From: Typha latifolia
Lineage: Eukaryota > Streptophyta > Magnoliopsida > Poales > Typhaceae
Direction of reading: 5' to 3'
DNA length: 64,000 nt
Assembly: GCA_019914945.1 (NCBI GenBank)
Contig: CM034109.1
Coordinates: forward strand, 558,001 to 622,000
Positions within the stretch are counted from its first letter, which is position 1; every line of letters begins with the position of its first letter. A program made the translations under genes and the position numbers. This document shows, piece by piece, positions 26,901 to 39,300 of this stretch. The notes beneath the pieces were generated by a model, which worked only from the letters and a program-made list of their open reading frames with translations, did no database searches and had not been told where the DNA came from.

Positions 26901-29259
26901 GATGAGAGGCTGCGCTACCATCTTCCAACCATCCACCTCTTCCAGAGGTCATCTGCACATCTCTAGCATTTACAGCATTCTTTTGTTTTTTCAAAGCATG
27001 ATCATCAGGTAGAAGTTCATTCACTGGCTTGTGCTTCCTCGAGTTCATTGTTATTTCAGCAATCCCATCTTTAGAGATGTTTGAGTCCCTAGATATCCTG
27101 TGTTGGTTTGGAACAAAAGCGCCTCCTATTTCAGAGTTTACAAACCTAAGCCTTGGGTCTCTGCTCTTTGATGCAAGCTTTACACCTGGGTTTGGCCCTG
27201 GAACCAACTGAGTCACCATGTTAACAGGAGCTTGTTGATGCCCCCTCAAGTTATCTACATAGGCGCTAGTGCAACTAGACCTAACAACATGCATCGAACT
27301 CATTGTATTCACATGAGTCACATTATCAGCAACCAAGGAACTAGATACTTCCATATCTGGATCATCATCATTATGAGACTCCTCAGAGGGAGTAGGGCTT
27401 GGGAGCTGATTACTTGGAAAAGTATAACTTCTGCCATATTTCTGCTGATAGGACGAAACAGCTTTAACAGCATCTGTGACGTATGGCTGCATTACAGTAG
27501 GTTCGTGATCCATGTTCTTGCGAGCTACTGGCTGAGTGGACACAGCTGCTCCACTTCCAAAACCGACAGGCTTTGGTACAGGCAATGGTGGTGGGTTTTC
27601 CCTTGTGGGTGATGGAAGGCTACTTTCATCGTAATCCGCATGAAGATCCAGCAGTGGGCTAACACCTTTGTTTCTCAATGCATTTGCTAGTTCTAAATTT
27701 GGAAAACAAGCATTTGGATAGTTGCAGTGAAGAGAGTTAACTCTGCTTTGTTCTGAAAGTGGTTTCTCCGAGGAAACTAAAACACAAGAAGATATACCGG
27801 GGCTTTCAGCCATATTGGAAAGCCTATCCGTAATGCCTCCACTGCCAGTAGGTAGCTCTTTCACATTATTGCCATCCTCAAAAACCAATAGTTTCACAAT
27901 TTTATCTAGCTGTTACAAAAGAATATAGACACTAAGATTCTCCTAACCACCATGATTGACATCAACATCAACTCTGGAAAGAGTACAGACCTCAGTTATT
28001 TGCTCAGGTGACAACAGCCTATAGTATTGGTTCTTTATGTGGATCAACAACCTACAAAAGATTGAATACATCAAGTTCAATGTAAATAATCTCTGCAGAA
28101 TAAATAGGAAGGACCATATCTAATAAAAATTGAACATGAAATTAAACCTTAAGAATAATTCCTTATTCTGCTCCCTTTTCTGCAATTTACCGGAACTAAG
28201 TACCTGCCATTAAGACCAAAGTATACCTTTTTTCATAAAGAAGGTCACACTTAAAGCACTATCGGGACTAGGGAAATGCTGAGAAGTCAGATGATCTTAC
28301 AGAATTAACTGTTTCAATTCCCAGAAAGGCCTGCTGCACTAAAGCATCAAGCACAGGAATAGGACTCCCCGTATCCAAAAACATTGGCTTCAAGCTCTCA
28401 AATGTCTTACGCAATCGTGCACAAGCATCTTCAAAGGATCTACCATAAGAGGGAAAAAATCAGTAAGATACCAATTATGCTTCAAGAAAATCTCCTAGAA
28501 GACTATCAGACCTCATTCATATTACTCCAAGTTACCATTTTTATCAAAATTATTGTTCCAAAAATTCAATCTTTTAAAGTCAATTGATTTCAAAGATTTA
28601 ATCATTAGCTTCCAATTAATGTTCTTTTTCTGTATCTGTTGTTCTACAATGCGCAAAGCTTACGTCTCTGCTTCCTCCATTGTAATGCTCTCCAACTCCT
28701 CCAAAATCAAACCAACATGTCTATCAAAATCCCCAATCTCTTCTGACTCCGTTGCATCTGATTCCCTCTCTTCAGTTTCCTTCTCTGGTACATCAGGTTC
28801 CAGATCGACGGTTTCACCTGCCACCGCCTGTTCCGACCCCAAACCAATTTCCCCTTCCTCTAACTCCCCTTCCTCCTTCTCCATACCACCAGTCGACTCC
28901 TCCTCAGTGTTGTCCTCAATGACCTCATCGCAATCTTCCGTCTGTGGATCGGACGAGCTCATCGGCTTCAAATCCAACCCGAGAGGCTTGTTCTGCACGG
29001 CCTGTGCCCAGGCGAAGCTGTACAAATTCGTGGCGTAGCCCCGGGACATGGGATACCCCATCCAAACGCTAGATCTAGGCGACTTGAAATCCTCGGCAGA
29101 GATCTCCTCCAGAGACGCCGAGGACTCGCCGTCGGAGACCTCCCCCTCGTCCGCCTCCGCCGCCGCCGCAGCGCGCGAACGGTTCTTCGCCATTATCCGC
29201 GCTAGGGTTTCCTTGTCGCTAGGGTTCAAGAAGTGCCGACTGGGTACAGCGACGCGCAT
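23919..29259 (-). CDS. CPL3: RNA polymerase II CTD phosphatase-like 3 (FCP1 + BRCT)
   Basis: This nuclear phosphatase removes phosphate from the Pol II largest-subunit tail. In plants it acts in stress and immune gene expression. Exons, 5' to 3': 29259-28664, 28439-28301, 28203-28148, 28051-27991, 27909-26482, 25985-25377, 25281-25135, 25048-24780, 24677-24566, 24478-24221, 24144-24098, 23982-23919. They total 3786 nt, 1261 residues, and every junction is in phase. The N-terminus is acidic (EEGELEEGEIG). A long, poorly ordered middle follows. The FCP1 catalytic motif DLDHT is at about 953-957 with a later VVIIDDS at about 1081-1086. A C-terminal BRCT domain follows (about 1165-1255, GGCRIVFSRIFPVGE ... 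VVHPGWVEAS). Both catalytic aspartates are present. The ATG at 29259 has a weak context (C at -3). The in-frame ATG at 29193 (A at -3, G at +4) may be the real start and would give 1239 residues. Confidence 0.95.
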
Positions 29260-29571
29260 AAGACCACGGAGTCGTGAATCCGGCGATCTCCGGCAAGTAA
29301 ATCCGGCAGTATCGGAACGATCCTAACCACTGTTTCCAGGGTTCCGAGATCGGAAAGCCTACCGACCGATTTGGGAGGGGTTATACACCGCCCTTCGAGG
29401 AGATGAATCGATCAAAGTGGATACAGATCCGTGTAAATCCAGCAATTCCTGGCGAATCCCCTGAAACGATCGCTCTGGATCTAGCTCGAGGTGTCGGCGA
29501 AGGCGAGAGGGAGGGGAGGCCGAAGCGAGCGAGACGATCAGGAAAAGAACGAGGAGAGCTCGTGCGAGCGA

Positions 29572-29586
29572 CTTGGATATATTTAA
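29572..29586 (-). promoter_or_regulatory. candidate TATA element of the CPL3 gene
   Basis: On the minus strand ATTTAAATATATCC occurs about 315 bases upstream of the first ATG. It sits at the edge between a GC-rich leader (29260-29570) and AT-poor upstream DNA. Position and sequence fit a core promoter. No transcript evidence is available. Confidence 0.4.
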
Positions 29587-29599
29587 ATGCTTAGAGTTT

Positions 29600-31039
29600 T
29601 AAATCCGAACCGTACACGTCATCCGGCACGTCATCCTCCCGGTTCTATTGGTCATTTAACTGGATTGGATCAGATTGGGTTCGTCCACTTAAATTCTCGG
29701 GTCCAGTTGTCAACCCGTCCTCGCCTAAATAGATCGAGTCCGGAATAAATTAGATGAATAAATAATAATCGCATAAAAGACCGAAAGATGTTAGTAAATT
29801 TTTTTCATAATTACCACTGAAATTTCTCTAAATATCATAATTGCCACTTGCCACTTGCCACTTACCACCAACAATATTATTGTCCACCGACATAACCCAC
29901 CTTAACCACTAGGAGATAAAGTTTAATTTAAGTTTGATTCTCTATCTTACTAACTTTGAATTTAAATTAATAACTAACGAGAGAGATATGTAAGCAATCT
30001 AGGAGAGGCTTTTGCAATTTAATTTAATTTTTATTTTTTAAATTTAATATTGAATGCATATATTTTATTTTATTTTGTCGAGTGCTCATATTATTATAAA
30101 AAAAGTCTGTAATTTAGGAGATAGAATTTAAATTAAGATTTTATCAAATTAACAATAAAAATATATAAATACTCTTATTATGATTGTATACATTACTCTT
30201 AATTAAGATTATGTATGTCCAGATAATATAATTATCAAAAAATAGCGTAAAGGGTATACATGCAAAAAATCAACTTAAGAAGGGTATGCATATAAATAAG
30301 ATATTTCAGAAGAGAAAAAAAAAAAAGGTAAATATTAACTTTGAAAGGGTATTTATGCAAACAAAATATTTTAGAAAAGAGTTCATGGATGAAAAAGATA
30401 GATAGATAGATAGATAGATATAAAAGGTATGAAAAAGAGTTCATGGATGTGACATGCAAGGAGCTCATTAAATTTGTCACTTATTACTTCTTTAGGATAA
30501 TAACTGAACATTTGATGAAAAATTAAATATAATTAATCACACTCTTAATTTTGTTAAAACTGATAAATCCAACATAACAAAGAATTCCAATAATTTCATA
30601 CAACTACATGCAATTTTATGTTAGAAAAGAAAAACCCAAAGCCTAATGATATATATCCTAAACCTTGAATGAGTGTATTCAGAATGTGCTCATGAATTTT
30701 TCAGACTGAACAATCTGCAGTCCAGCAAGGGCTAGAAATTAAGGCGAACCGTTCTCGAGTTAGTACTGTATATGATCATCCTTCAGATGTTCCTGCAAAA
30801 CTAGCAAAAGTTGATACTTGATAGTAGACAAAATTTGGCAAAAATGATACAGTCTCAATCAATCAGGGATATGTACCCTCTGAAAATTTGAAACATAAAA
30901 GTTTCTGTCAAAAATAGTTCCTACATATGATTCTCCAAAATCTGTTAAAATTCTGAAAGAAAGATGAACCAAGACCAATGCCAATCACTACTGAAGAAAT
31001 CTGAAACTCTAGATCCCTCTCCTCGAATTTATTATCGCG
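29600..31039. other. intergenic region with repeat fragments
   Basis: It lies between the CPL3 promoter and the 3' end of the ACP gene. It contains a fragment at 29797-29880 resembling the terminal repeat of the element at 43319-43687, with a 7-bp GCCACTT repeat inside. Three diverged tandem units of the GGGTATACAT repeat lie at 30245-30365 and a GATA microsatellite at 30396-30420. No coding sequence. Confidence 0.5.
30245..30365. repeat. dispersed GGGTATACAT repeat, copy 2 (tandem)
   Basis: Three units of roughly 40-50 bp share AGGGTAT(A/G)CAT followed by A-rich sequence and ATCAACTT/TTAACTTT. They are related to the blocks at 18734-18800 and 59725-59800. Confidence 0.45.
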
Positions 31040-32708
31040 TTAAGCTGCCCCAGCTTTCTGCTGAACCAGTTTTTCGATCAGGTCTGCAGCTTCCTGCACT
31101 GTTGAGATACTCTGGGAATTGTCTTCCTCCACAGTGATGCCGAATTCCTCCTCCAGACCCATCACTATCTCTACCTGTCAAAGTAAAATGACAACAATGT
31201 TATGAATTTGGAGTACTAGAAAAGAATGCCTTTATGACAAAGAGGTGGCAATCCAGGTTTAGCAGAAAATACCGTGTCTAAGGAATCGGCACCGAGTCCA
31301 GAAAACGTCGACTGAGGTGTCAGAGAAATATCATCAGTCAATGCCAATTGTTTCTTGACAACCGCCATGACTTTGTTCACCGTCTCTGGTGTGGCCTGTA
31401 AGAACCAACTACAGCAATGAGTTGCATTGACATACCTTCTCATGATTCATTCATGAGTTAAATTTGCAGGAAGAATAAGGAACTAGCGATATCCTTGGAA
31501 TAAAGAAGAGTATACCTCAGATGAAGCACGAACGCGTAAAGATCTCAATGAGGGAAAGCTACTAGTTCTCGTGCCAAATGAGAACTTTACGCTGGAAATT
31601 TTGTTACTCATCTGCAATTGTTAAAGTGATGAAACCACAAATCGGTGAGTACATTAATTTCTGGGCTTCCAAGATCGAAACCATGGCAGGACTAAAGAAT
31701 ATTGAGGAATTATTAAGCTCAAACACAGAACTCTTTTCATAAAAGATAGTAACTGAACTCAATTTGCATATTAGTAGTAATATGTACAATTAAAAAAAGT
31801 TCTTCCACTCATCAGTGATATGTAACGTTTTATGTGAACTGACAAAATTATCAATTAACTGACTTCTCTCCACTGAATGTTTAATCATCATATTGTCAAA
31901 GGTTTTATTAGCAAATTTAAGATGCATATGGAATCAACACCCTTCATACTTTGCAAACCATCATCAGAATTCAGTCAGTAGAATAACATAATGATACTTA
32001 AATACTGAATGCACCATAATCAGATCCCCATAAAGATCATGTGGTAGAGCTTATAGTTTCCTGCTCTGGCTATGTAATAGTTATCCTCACAATTGTCTAC
32101 AATAGGTTTCTCTTCTCATGTAAATGATGACAACTAGCTTCCTCATCAACTCTTGCTATGTATATGGACATGGAAATCAAGAGAGCTACCTTTTTTTTCT
32201 TTTTTTTATGAACATTACAATCCAGCATGTCAAATGGAGTCCATTTGATGATTATACATCTCCCCCTCTGGAAAACTTTACATCCAGCATTCACTGGTAG
32301 GACTTCATTTTCTTTGAAACATGAACAGAATAAACTTAAAACTGCAATCAACTACACAACCAATACAAAACTTGTGACTTTTTAAAAAGCTCCTAATTTT
32401 CTTTTTGGGAAGCAACCACCACTAAAAGTCTCTACTGAGGCTTCAGTAGTAAAAAAAGGAAGGCACTTTCCTGGCCAAAATACAACCTTTAGGCCTTCAC
32501 AACAGTCTAATGATCCACAGAGTTTCCATCTAGGTTGCAAATTCGATAAAATCAAGAACAAGAAAAGGAAAAAAAAATCCAAAAAAAAAAATTCAATCTT
32601 TCTATACTTGGTCGAAAGAAGGGATGAAGAGAGGAGTGTTACCTTGAAGCAGCTTGTTGGGTTGATGGAGTATCCGAACCTAAGGGAGGTGGCAGAGAGG
32701 GAAGCCAT
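31040..32708 (-). CDS. ACP: Plastid acyl carrier protein
   Basis: This small carrier holds growing fatty acids on a phosphopantetheine arm during plastid type II fatty-acid synthesis. Exons, 5' to 3': 32708-32643, 31611-31516, 31395-31273, 31174-31040. They total 420 nt, 139 residues, with all junctions at codon borders. The first about 53 residues are a Ser/Arg-rich transit peptide, probably cut near SLRVRAS. The mature domain starts at about [19 protein letters not shown]. The prosthetic-group Ser is at about 92 in [22 protein letters not shown], fully conserved. Helix IV ends in [17 protein letters not shown]. The four-exon layout, with a long first intron after the transit start, is usual for plant ACP genes. 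CCAAT-type sequences lie upstream near 32823 and 32878. Confidence 0.95.
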
Positions 32709-33073
32709 TGATAAGAGTAAGAGAGCAGAGGAAGGAGATGGAAGAAGAAGGTGTGATGTTTATGGATTAGGTTGGGAAGGGAGTTCCCATTTTGTAATCC
32801 AGAGTGGCGGCATGCTATCCACCCAATCAACAAAATTTTATCTAATTTGTGGATCCCACCAAAAAACTGAGGAGCTGATTGGTCCATAAAGTGATCCAAG
32901 CATTTTCTTCCTTAAGAAAATTTAATAAATTCAGTTTTATTTGCTCTTTGATAATTAATTTAAGGGTTATTTGTACTTTACAAAGCTTTCATATATTTTT
33001 AACTTAACCATAGCCACTGTGGTCTTAACTAAAGTGAAATCTTTATTTTTTAATATATTTGATCACAATAGAG

Positions 33074-33307
33074 ATTAAATTTGAAGATCATTGTTAGAAA
33101 TAAAGTTTTAGAAAATTTAATAAGTTTTCCAAAGGATCTAAGATAATACTAATAAAATTTTAGATAAAAAAGATATAACAAAAACATACATATTTTTAAT
33201 ATATTTATTAAATTTTTGTTATTTGAAATTCAATCGGTATTATTTTAAATATGTTAGAAAAATATCTGACTCTATACAACTTTGTCTCTAATGATAATCT
33301 TTAAATC
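33074..33307. mobile_element. MITE related to the 20220-20412 element
   Basis: The left end AAATTTGAAGATCATTGTTA is matched in reverse complement by the right end (ATTTAAAGATTATCATTAGA), and both continue as AGAAATAAAG/GACAAAG. The right half aligns with the left half of the element at 20220-20412. It is about 40 bp longer than that copy. Confidence 0.6.
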
Positions 33308-33314
33308 ATATTCT

Positions 33315-33597
33315 AAAATAAGGGTGTAATAATTAACTTCTATATGATATAAAGTAAAAAAAAATTATATTTTATTTTTTATGAAATTATTATAAATTTA
33401 ATTGGATATAAAGTAAAGTGATGGATATCAATGACAAATTAGTAATTAAATTAGTGTGTACAGTATTAAATATAATTTTAATAAATAGTATTTATATTCT
33501 AAAATAGTGTTATGTTTAGCTGTTATTTTAGAATAATGAGTTATATTTAAAATTAAAAAGAAAAATTATTCATGAAGTTAACTGGGCTTAATATAAT
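33315..33597. repeat. dispersed repeat pair, copy A
   Basis: Blocks shared in the same order with 52670-53073 are AAAATAAGG, ATTAACTT, TATTTTATTTTTTAT, TTTAGCTxTTATTxTAGAATAA and GAAGTxxACxGGGCTTAAT. Copy B has an extra AT-rich insertion before the last block. It is probably a non-autonomous transposon, class unknown. Confidence 0.6.
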
Positions 33598-33829
33598 ATT
33601 GCATACGATTGGTTATTAAAATAATAATAATAATAATAATATTTCACGCCACTCCGGCACTGTCTGTAGTGAATCAAATTCGTCTCTTTTCTCTTCCCGC
33701 CTTCAATTCCCATCCTTAGTCGGAACTTACGGTCAAAATCCCCAGTTCCAATTCCTCCCTGAACTTCTCCGAAATGGGTCGTCTTCAAAATCACTAAATT
33801 GAAGGGAAGCAATCCCCAGTTCGGACGCT

Positions 33830-36325
33830 ATGCTCAGGATTTCCCAACTCGTGCGACCCAAATGGTCAATTTTTCCACTCACTCATCAACCAAATCCTTT
33901 GATTAGCTTCTTTCGATGCAGTTATTCAGCAAATGCTGCATTATTGTGGTTAGAGGAAGAGATTAATGCTCTCTCGCTGTTCAAGTTCGATTCTTTTACT
34001 TATGCCGAAGCATTGAAATATTGCATCGGTACTGGGGATCAAAATAGAGGGAGAGCAGTTCACTGTCATGCCATTAAGCGTGGTGGGCGTTTGGATTTGT
34101 TCTGCCGGAACATTCTTCTCAACATGTATGTAAAATTTGGTCTCATGATAGATGCCCGCAAGTTGTTTGGAGAAATGAGTGACAGAAATGTGGTTTCTTT
34201 TGTTACCTTGATTCAGGGTCATATGGAGTGCAGCGATTTTGACGAGGCATTTAAGCTTTTTGTTAGGCTTCACAGGGAGGGTTATGATCTTAATCAATTT
34301 GTTTTCACAACAGTTCTTAAGCTATTTGTGATTATGGAGCTGCCTGAGCTTAGTGAATGTGTGCATGCATGCATTTATAAGCTTGGCCACGAATCCAATG
34401 CATTTGTGGGTTCTTCCTTGATTGATGCTTACTCACTTTGTGGGCTTGTTAGTTATGCAAGGCAGGTGTTTGATGGGATTGTTGGAAAGGATATTGTCGC
34501 TTGGACAGGGATGGTGTCTTGCTATGCTGAGAATGATTGTTCAGAGAATGCATTGCAACTCTTTTCTAGAATGAGGAAAGCTGGTTTGATGCCTAACAAT
34601 TTTACTCTTACTAGTGTGCTCAAGGCTTCCGTTTCCTTGTCATCACCAAAATTAGGCAAGAGCATCCATGGGTGCTCGATAAAAAATTGTTATGAAACTG
34701 ACCCTTATGTTGGTGGTGCTCTTCTTGATATGTATGCAAAATGTGGGGACATTGAGGATGCTCGCTTGGTGTTTGAGATGGTTCCTCATTATGATGTGAT
34801 ACTTTGGAGCTTCATGATAGCCCGTTATGCACAGAGCAATCAGAATGAGCAGGCTTTGGAGCTTTTCTGCAGAATGATGCGATCTTCAGTAGTTCCTAAT
34901 GAATTTAGTCTTTCAAGTGTTCTACAAGCTTGTGCAAGTACAGCAAATTTACAAGTGGGTCAGCAAGTCCACAGCCATGCTATGAAGATAGGTTATGACT
35001 TGGAAATATTTGTTGCAAATGCACTAATTGATGTTTATGCTAAGTGTGGGGACATGGAAACCTCACTGAGGATTTTTTCAGATTTGTCAAATAGCAATGA
35101 GGTGACTTGGAACACAGTGATCGTTGGGTATGTCCAGTTAGGTTTTGGTGAAGATGCTTTGAGGCTCTTTCGTGAAATGCTCATCTCTCATGTACCAGGA
35201 ACTCAAGTCACATACTCTAGTGCACTTCGGGCTTGTGCAAGCATAGCAAATATCAGGCAAGCAAGTCAGATTCACTCTTTGATTGCTAAGACCACATTCA
35301 GTGATGATACTGTTGTTAGTAATTCTCTAGTTGATACATATGCCAAGTGTGGAAACATTAGAGAGGCTCGCAAGGTGTTTGACATGATTAAAGAACATGA
35401 TGTGATTTCTTGGAATGCTATCATCTCAGGCTATGCTATCCATGGCCTAGCTGGGGATGCTTTAGGTCTGTTTACTAAGATGAATGGAACTATGATCAAA
35501 CCGAATGATGTGACCTTTGTTGGTGTCCTATCAGTATGCAGCAACATAGGTTTGGTCAAGCAGGGTTTATCTATTTTTTATTCCATGACTCGGGATTATG
35601 GTATCAAACCGTGTATGGAGCATTACACTTGTATAGTTAGGCTTCTAGGACGTTCTGGCCGCCTCAACGATGCCATGAAGTTTATCAATGAAATTCCATT
35701 GGAACCAACTGTTATGGTTTGGCGTGCATTGCTGAGTGCTTGTTTGGTCCATAAGAATGTTGAGATGGGGAAATTTTGTGCAGAGAAGGTGCTTGGGATT
35801 GAGCCACAAGATGAGACAACCTATATCTTATTATCAAATATGTATGCTGCAGCAGGAATTTGGGATGAAGTGGCCCTTGTGAGAAAATCCATGAGAAGCA
35901 AAGGAGTGAAAAAGGAGCCTGGCCTTAGCTGGATTGAGATCCAGGGAGAAATCCATTCTTTTTCAGTTGGAGATGTATCACATCCAGATATGCGTGTGAT
36001 AAATGCAATGCTGGAATGGTTAAACATAAAGATAAATAGAGCAGGCTACATTCCTGATGGCAGTGTGGTGTTACACGAAATTGCAGAGGACCAAAAGACA
36101 CGTTTTCTATGGGTACATAGTGAGAGGCTGGCCTTGGCATTGGGTCTTATAAGCATACCGCCTGGAAATCCTATTCGGATAATGAAGAACCTGCGTTTCT
36201 GCTTGGATTGTCATGCTGCATTCAAAATGATATCTAAAGTAGTTCAACGGGAAATCATTGTGAGAGACATTAACCGCTTTCATCATTTCGATGGTGGAAT
36301 TTGCTCCTGTGGTGATTATTGGTAA
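33830..36325 (+). CDS. Pentatricopeptide repeat protein, PLS-DYW class
   Basis: An intronless gene of 831 residues. PPR proteins of this class bind organelle RNA and, with a DYW domain, deaminate C to U. The N-terminus (basic, Ser-rich, few acids before residue 40) fits a mitochondrial or plastid presequence. PPR motifs run from about residue 55 to 620 (for example [20 protein letters not shown] and [20 protein letters not shown]). E/E+ motifs follow from about 620. The DYW domain is complete: HSE at about 763-765, CLDC at about 791-794, HHF and CSCGDYW at the very end, so the zinc-binding deaminase signature is intact. It resembles Arabidopsis At5g13230-type proteins by memory of the family. 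The editing site is unknown. The start codon is the first ATG of a clean open frame. Confidence 0.95.
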   Translation: MLRISQLVRPKWSIFPLTHQPNPLISFFRCSYSANAALLWLEEEINALSLFKFDSFTYAEALKYCIGTGDQNRGRAVHCHAIKRGGRLDLFCRNILLNMYVKFGLMIDARKLFGEMSDRNVVSFVTLIQGHMECSDFDEAFKLFVRLHREGYDLNQFVFTTVLKLFVIMELPELSECVHACIYKLGHESNAFVGSSLIDAYSLCGLVSYARQVFDGIVGKDIVAWTGMVSCYAENDCSENALQLFSRMRKAGLMPNNFTLTSVLKASVSLSSPKLGKSIHGCSIKNCYETDPYVGGALLDMYAKCGDIEDARLVFEMVPHYDVILWSFMIARYAQSNQNEQALELFCRMMRSSVVPNEFSLSSVLQACASTANLQVGQQVHSHAMKIGYDLEIFVANALIDVYAKCGDMETSLRIFSDLSNSNEVTWNTVIVGYVQLGFGEDALRLFREMLISHVPGTQVTYSSALRACASIANIRQASQIHSLIAKTTFSDDTVVSNSLVDTYAKCGNIREARKVFDMIKEHDVISWNAIISGYAIHGLAGDALGLFTKMNGTMIKPNDVTFVGVLSVCSNIGLVKQGLSIFYSMTRDYGIKPCMEHYTCIVRLLGRSGRLNDAMKFINEIPLEPTVMVWRALLSACLVHKNVEMGKFCAEKVLGIEPQDETTYILLSNMYAAAGIWDEVALVRKSMRSKGVKKEPGLSWIEIQGEIHSFSVGDVSHPDMRVINAMLEWLNIKINRAGYIPDGSVVLHEIAEDQKTRFLWVHSERLALALGLISIPPGNPIRIMKNLRFCLDCHAAFKMISKVVQREIIVRDINRFHHFDGGICSCGDYW

Positions 36326-39300
36326 TACCACATTGTGATGCAGTGCTTATTTTGCTGTAGTATTAATTCACATTCTTGCCACAAGATCTGCAAAACAATG
36401 TCTGTGGAGAATTGGGAATGATAAGCTTGTTCCTGGTGAGGCTCAACTTTTAAAATCTTTGAGAGCAAAAGTTTTCGACCAGCGCCTCTTCCTGCAATAG
36501 AACCAAGCTTTTCGCCATGTACAAAATGCCTTGTCATCTTAAGAATAAGGTAAAACATATGTTTTTTATTTCTCTACTTGCCAATTTTATGCCGTCACAT
36601 GGCCTTCTCTTCTACATATTTCCATCAGTGAAACTAACTTTTATTTGTACAAGACATTAATTTGCATTGTTCATTATTTGCCTGCTGTTGTGCTACATTT
36701 TCTTAACTGCATGACTTTGCATAGTCTGACAAGTATGCTGCTTAGTTTTCTTCACTTAATAATTTTATCTTGCTAAGGGTGTTACCCACTTTGCTTTGCA
36801 ATAGTTTCTATATAGCAGCACGTCTGTACATTTACCAAACAAACTGCTTGGCTACATATGACCTTTCTTAAGTTCATCTTATAAAGCAAGTGCCATTCAT
36901 GTCTTTTATCTTCAACTCTTATTTTGAGAGGTGTCTTGACAGTTTACCACAACATATAAGAATGCATATAAGGAATAACTTTTTTAAAGTTGAAAGTTAT
37001 TTAAGATTCACTTGCAATCTACACTTGTCAGCAAGGAACTTCTGCACACAATGGAAAGACATTGCAATCAACTAAGCAGTACTTTTATGCTTATTTTTAA
37101 TTCTTTTTATGTTCTTCCTTATATTCTCCAGTCCTACAATGGTTTTAAAATTTTCTTTTGTATTAATTGTAACTTTTAACACTAAGAATTGATAGGATTG
37201 AGGCCTGCTTTTGCTTAACGAAAGGGTACTATAGAAAATTTAACACATATCTTTATTTTTTTTGTGAATTGATATCCGAAGAGAATGTGAGGCTTACACC
37301 TTGTCAGCATGTGACCTTAATCCTTGTCTTCCATGCCGTGCTATGAGTAATCATGATGCATCATGTTGTCTTAGTATCAAAATTGATTGTGCAAATGAAG
37401 GGCTTAAGATGTTTCATAGATATCATGGTGTCTGAACTCTGAACTTTGAAGGCCTCAGAAGTTTGTCTATTGAGTACCTTTGTACCAGCATTCTCTGTGG
37501 TAGCCATGATCTTCACTCACAGGTCATCTCGACTTGACATCTATGTTAGGATAGGATTGGATATATGCCAAAATTGTATACTTTGCATCCAGTAGTTACT
37601 AATTTACTATAGTCTAAATTTAGTGAGAGAAATTAAGAGAACCCTAAAGAAAAGGAAGAAGAGATGGGGGGGGGGACTAGAGAAGTCGGTAGGGAGGTGG
37701 TATCTCCAACAGGAAAATGTCTTTTCTCATTAAGTATTACACTATTGCTCTTAATTGTAATATCTGTCTTTTGATATCCCATTAAAGGAGAAATGATTGA
37801 CATCAAAATGGTCTTGATGAAACAAAAACATTCTTAGATTGACCTATTGCCCTAGTAGGACTCTTTCAAACAAACTATCTGAAAGAAGTAATTGAGTAGC
37901 CCTTGGAAATTCATATTTGTAATCAAAACCAGTTTATAACCATCTAAGACTCTAGGTTTTAACTTTGAGGAACTCTAAACTAGCTAAGATAACAAAAATG
38001 TTCCCTAGTTTCAGCCCTCAAATAATTCTGAATTTGTTATTTCATTGAAAAATAGATGTATATTTTTTATATTGTTCCAGGTACTTTTTGAAAATTTTGA
38101 GGGCGTAATGATTTTTTCATAATCACTGCAGGAATCAGGGCACAATTTCATGCAACTATATTGTGTGTACAACCAGATGTAAAGAGAGTCAGATACCTGA
38201 ATATACTTGCATGATATCAATTGCAATTTGCAAACATCATTGTACTCTCAGCTCTTCAGGTGATGCCCCTTTATTTAGGAGCAAAGAGTTTGATGTTTCT
38301 TGTCATCCAGGATACCTATATATGTTTGTATATATATAGTGAAAAAATTCCATTAACTTCTGTTCTTTAAGTCAAAATTTATTTGGAAGTTAGTCATGTT
38401 TCTCTTCCCTCTGAGTTTTCTCTTCTATTAATTGAGCAGGTCTATCCTCTAAATGGTAGGAACTTATATTGTTACATATAACATGTTATTTATATATATT
38501 TTATCATAAGAATTAACTGATTAAGAATGAGAGTCAGAGTCCTGCTTTTGGCATTCGATATGTTTGGTTTGGTAAGTTATAAGGCATCCGTACCTTCAGT
38601 TCAGAGAGTTAAAAGGAATCAGTACCTTCTGTTGGACTGTCCTTACATATCCTTCTAGATAGGTCGTTCCTGAAGCTACTTATTTAAGAAAGTTTCAATA
38701 TACTTTTATCTGTTAGGAAGCCTTATACGTCTTTTCTAGTAAGTCAACAAATGGCAATCTGTAATCTTGAAAGGGGCCAAACTAGGTTTAATTTTTGATG
38801 AAATGGAACTTTCTTTTACTGGTACTAATTTTATGTTCCTTGTTGTCTTCCCATATCTACATTCCAAATGAGCAGTTTCTGATCCTTTCCAGTTTCCATC
38901 TCCTAACAACAATTATTTCAAACTAAATATAGAGCAACCATAAATCTTGCTAAATCAGATTTACATGATATTCTGTGACCTCAAATCCTCAGGTTTTGCT
39001 CCAATGGTGTCTACAATCATAGAATTGCCATGTTCTTCTGGGCATAGAATTCCAAATATGATTAATCTGCATTATTGCATCTCTAAGGTAATCATTGTTG
39101 TGAGCTTGACATTACAAGTCCCTTACACAAACCATACACCCATGGTAAGCCCATTTCCTGCTGTTCAATCCTTCAAAACAATTGGTTCTGGAACATCAGC
39201 TTCTGTTTGCCACAGCCTAATGTGTACGCAGCAGGTCCTCAACACAAACTATACACCCATGGTGAGCCCGTCAAAACAATGGATACAAGAAAATCCAGTT

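Larger units (their letters stand above)
32709..33829. other. divergent intergenic region between ACP and PPR genes
   Basis: It drives the ACP gene leftwards and the PPR gene rightwards. The ACP-proximal part is moderately GC. The rest is AT-rich and largely made of two repeat copies (33074-33307 and 33315-33597), followed by an AAT run at about 33618-33641. Confidence 0.55.

Noticed and set aside
26760..27612. plus-strand frames of 60-126 codons
   Set aside because: They are shadows of the large 1428-nt CPL3 exon on the minus strand.
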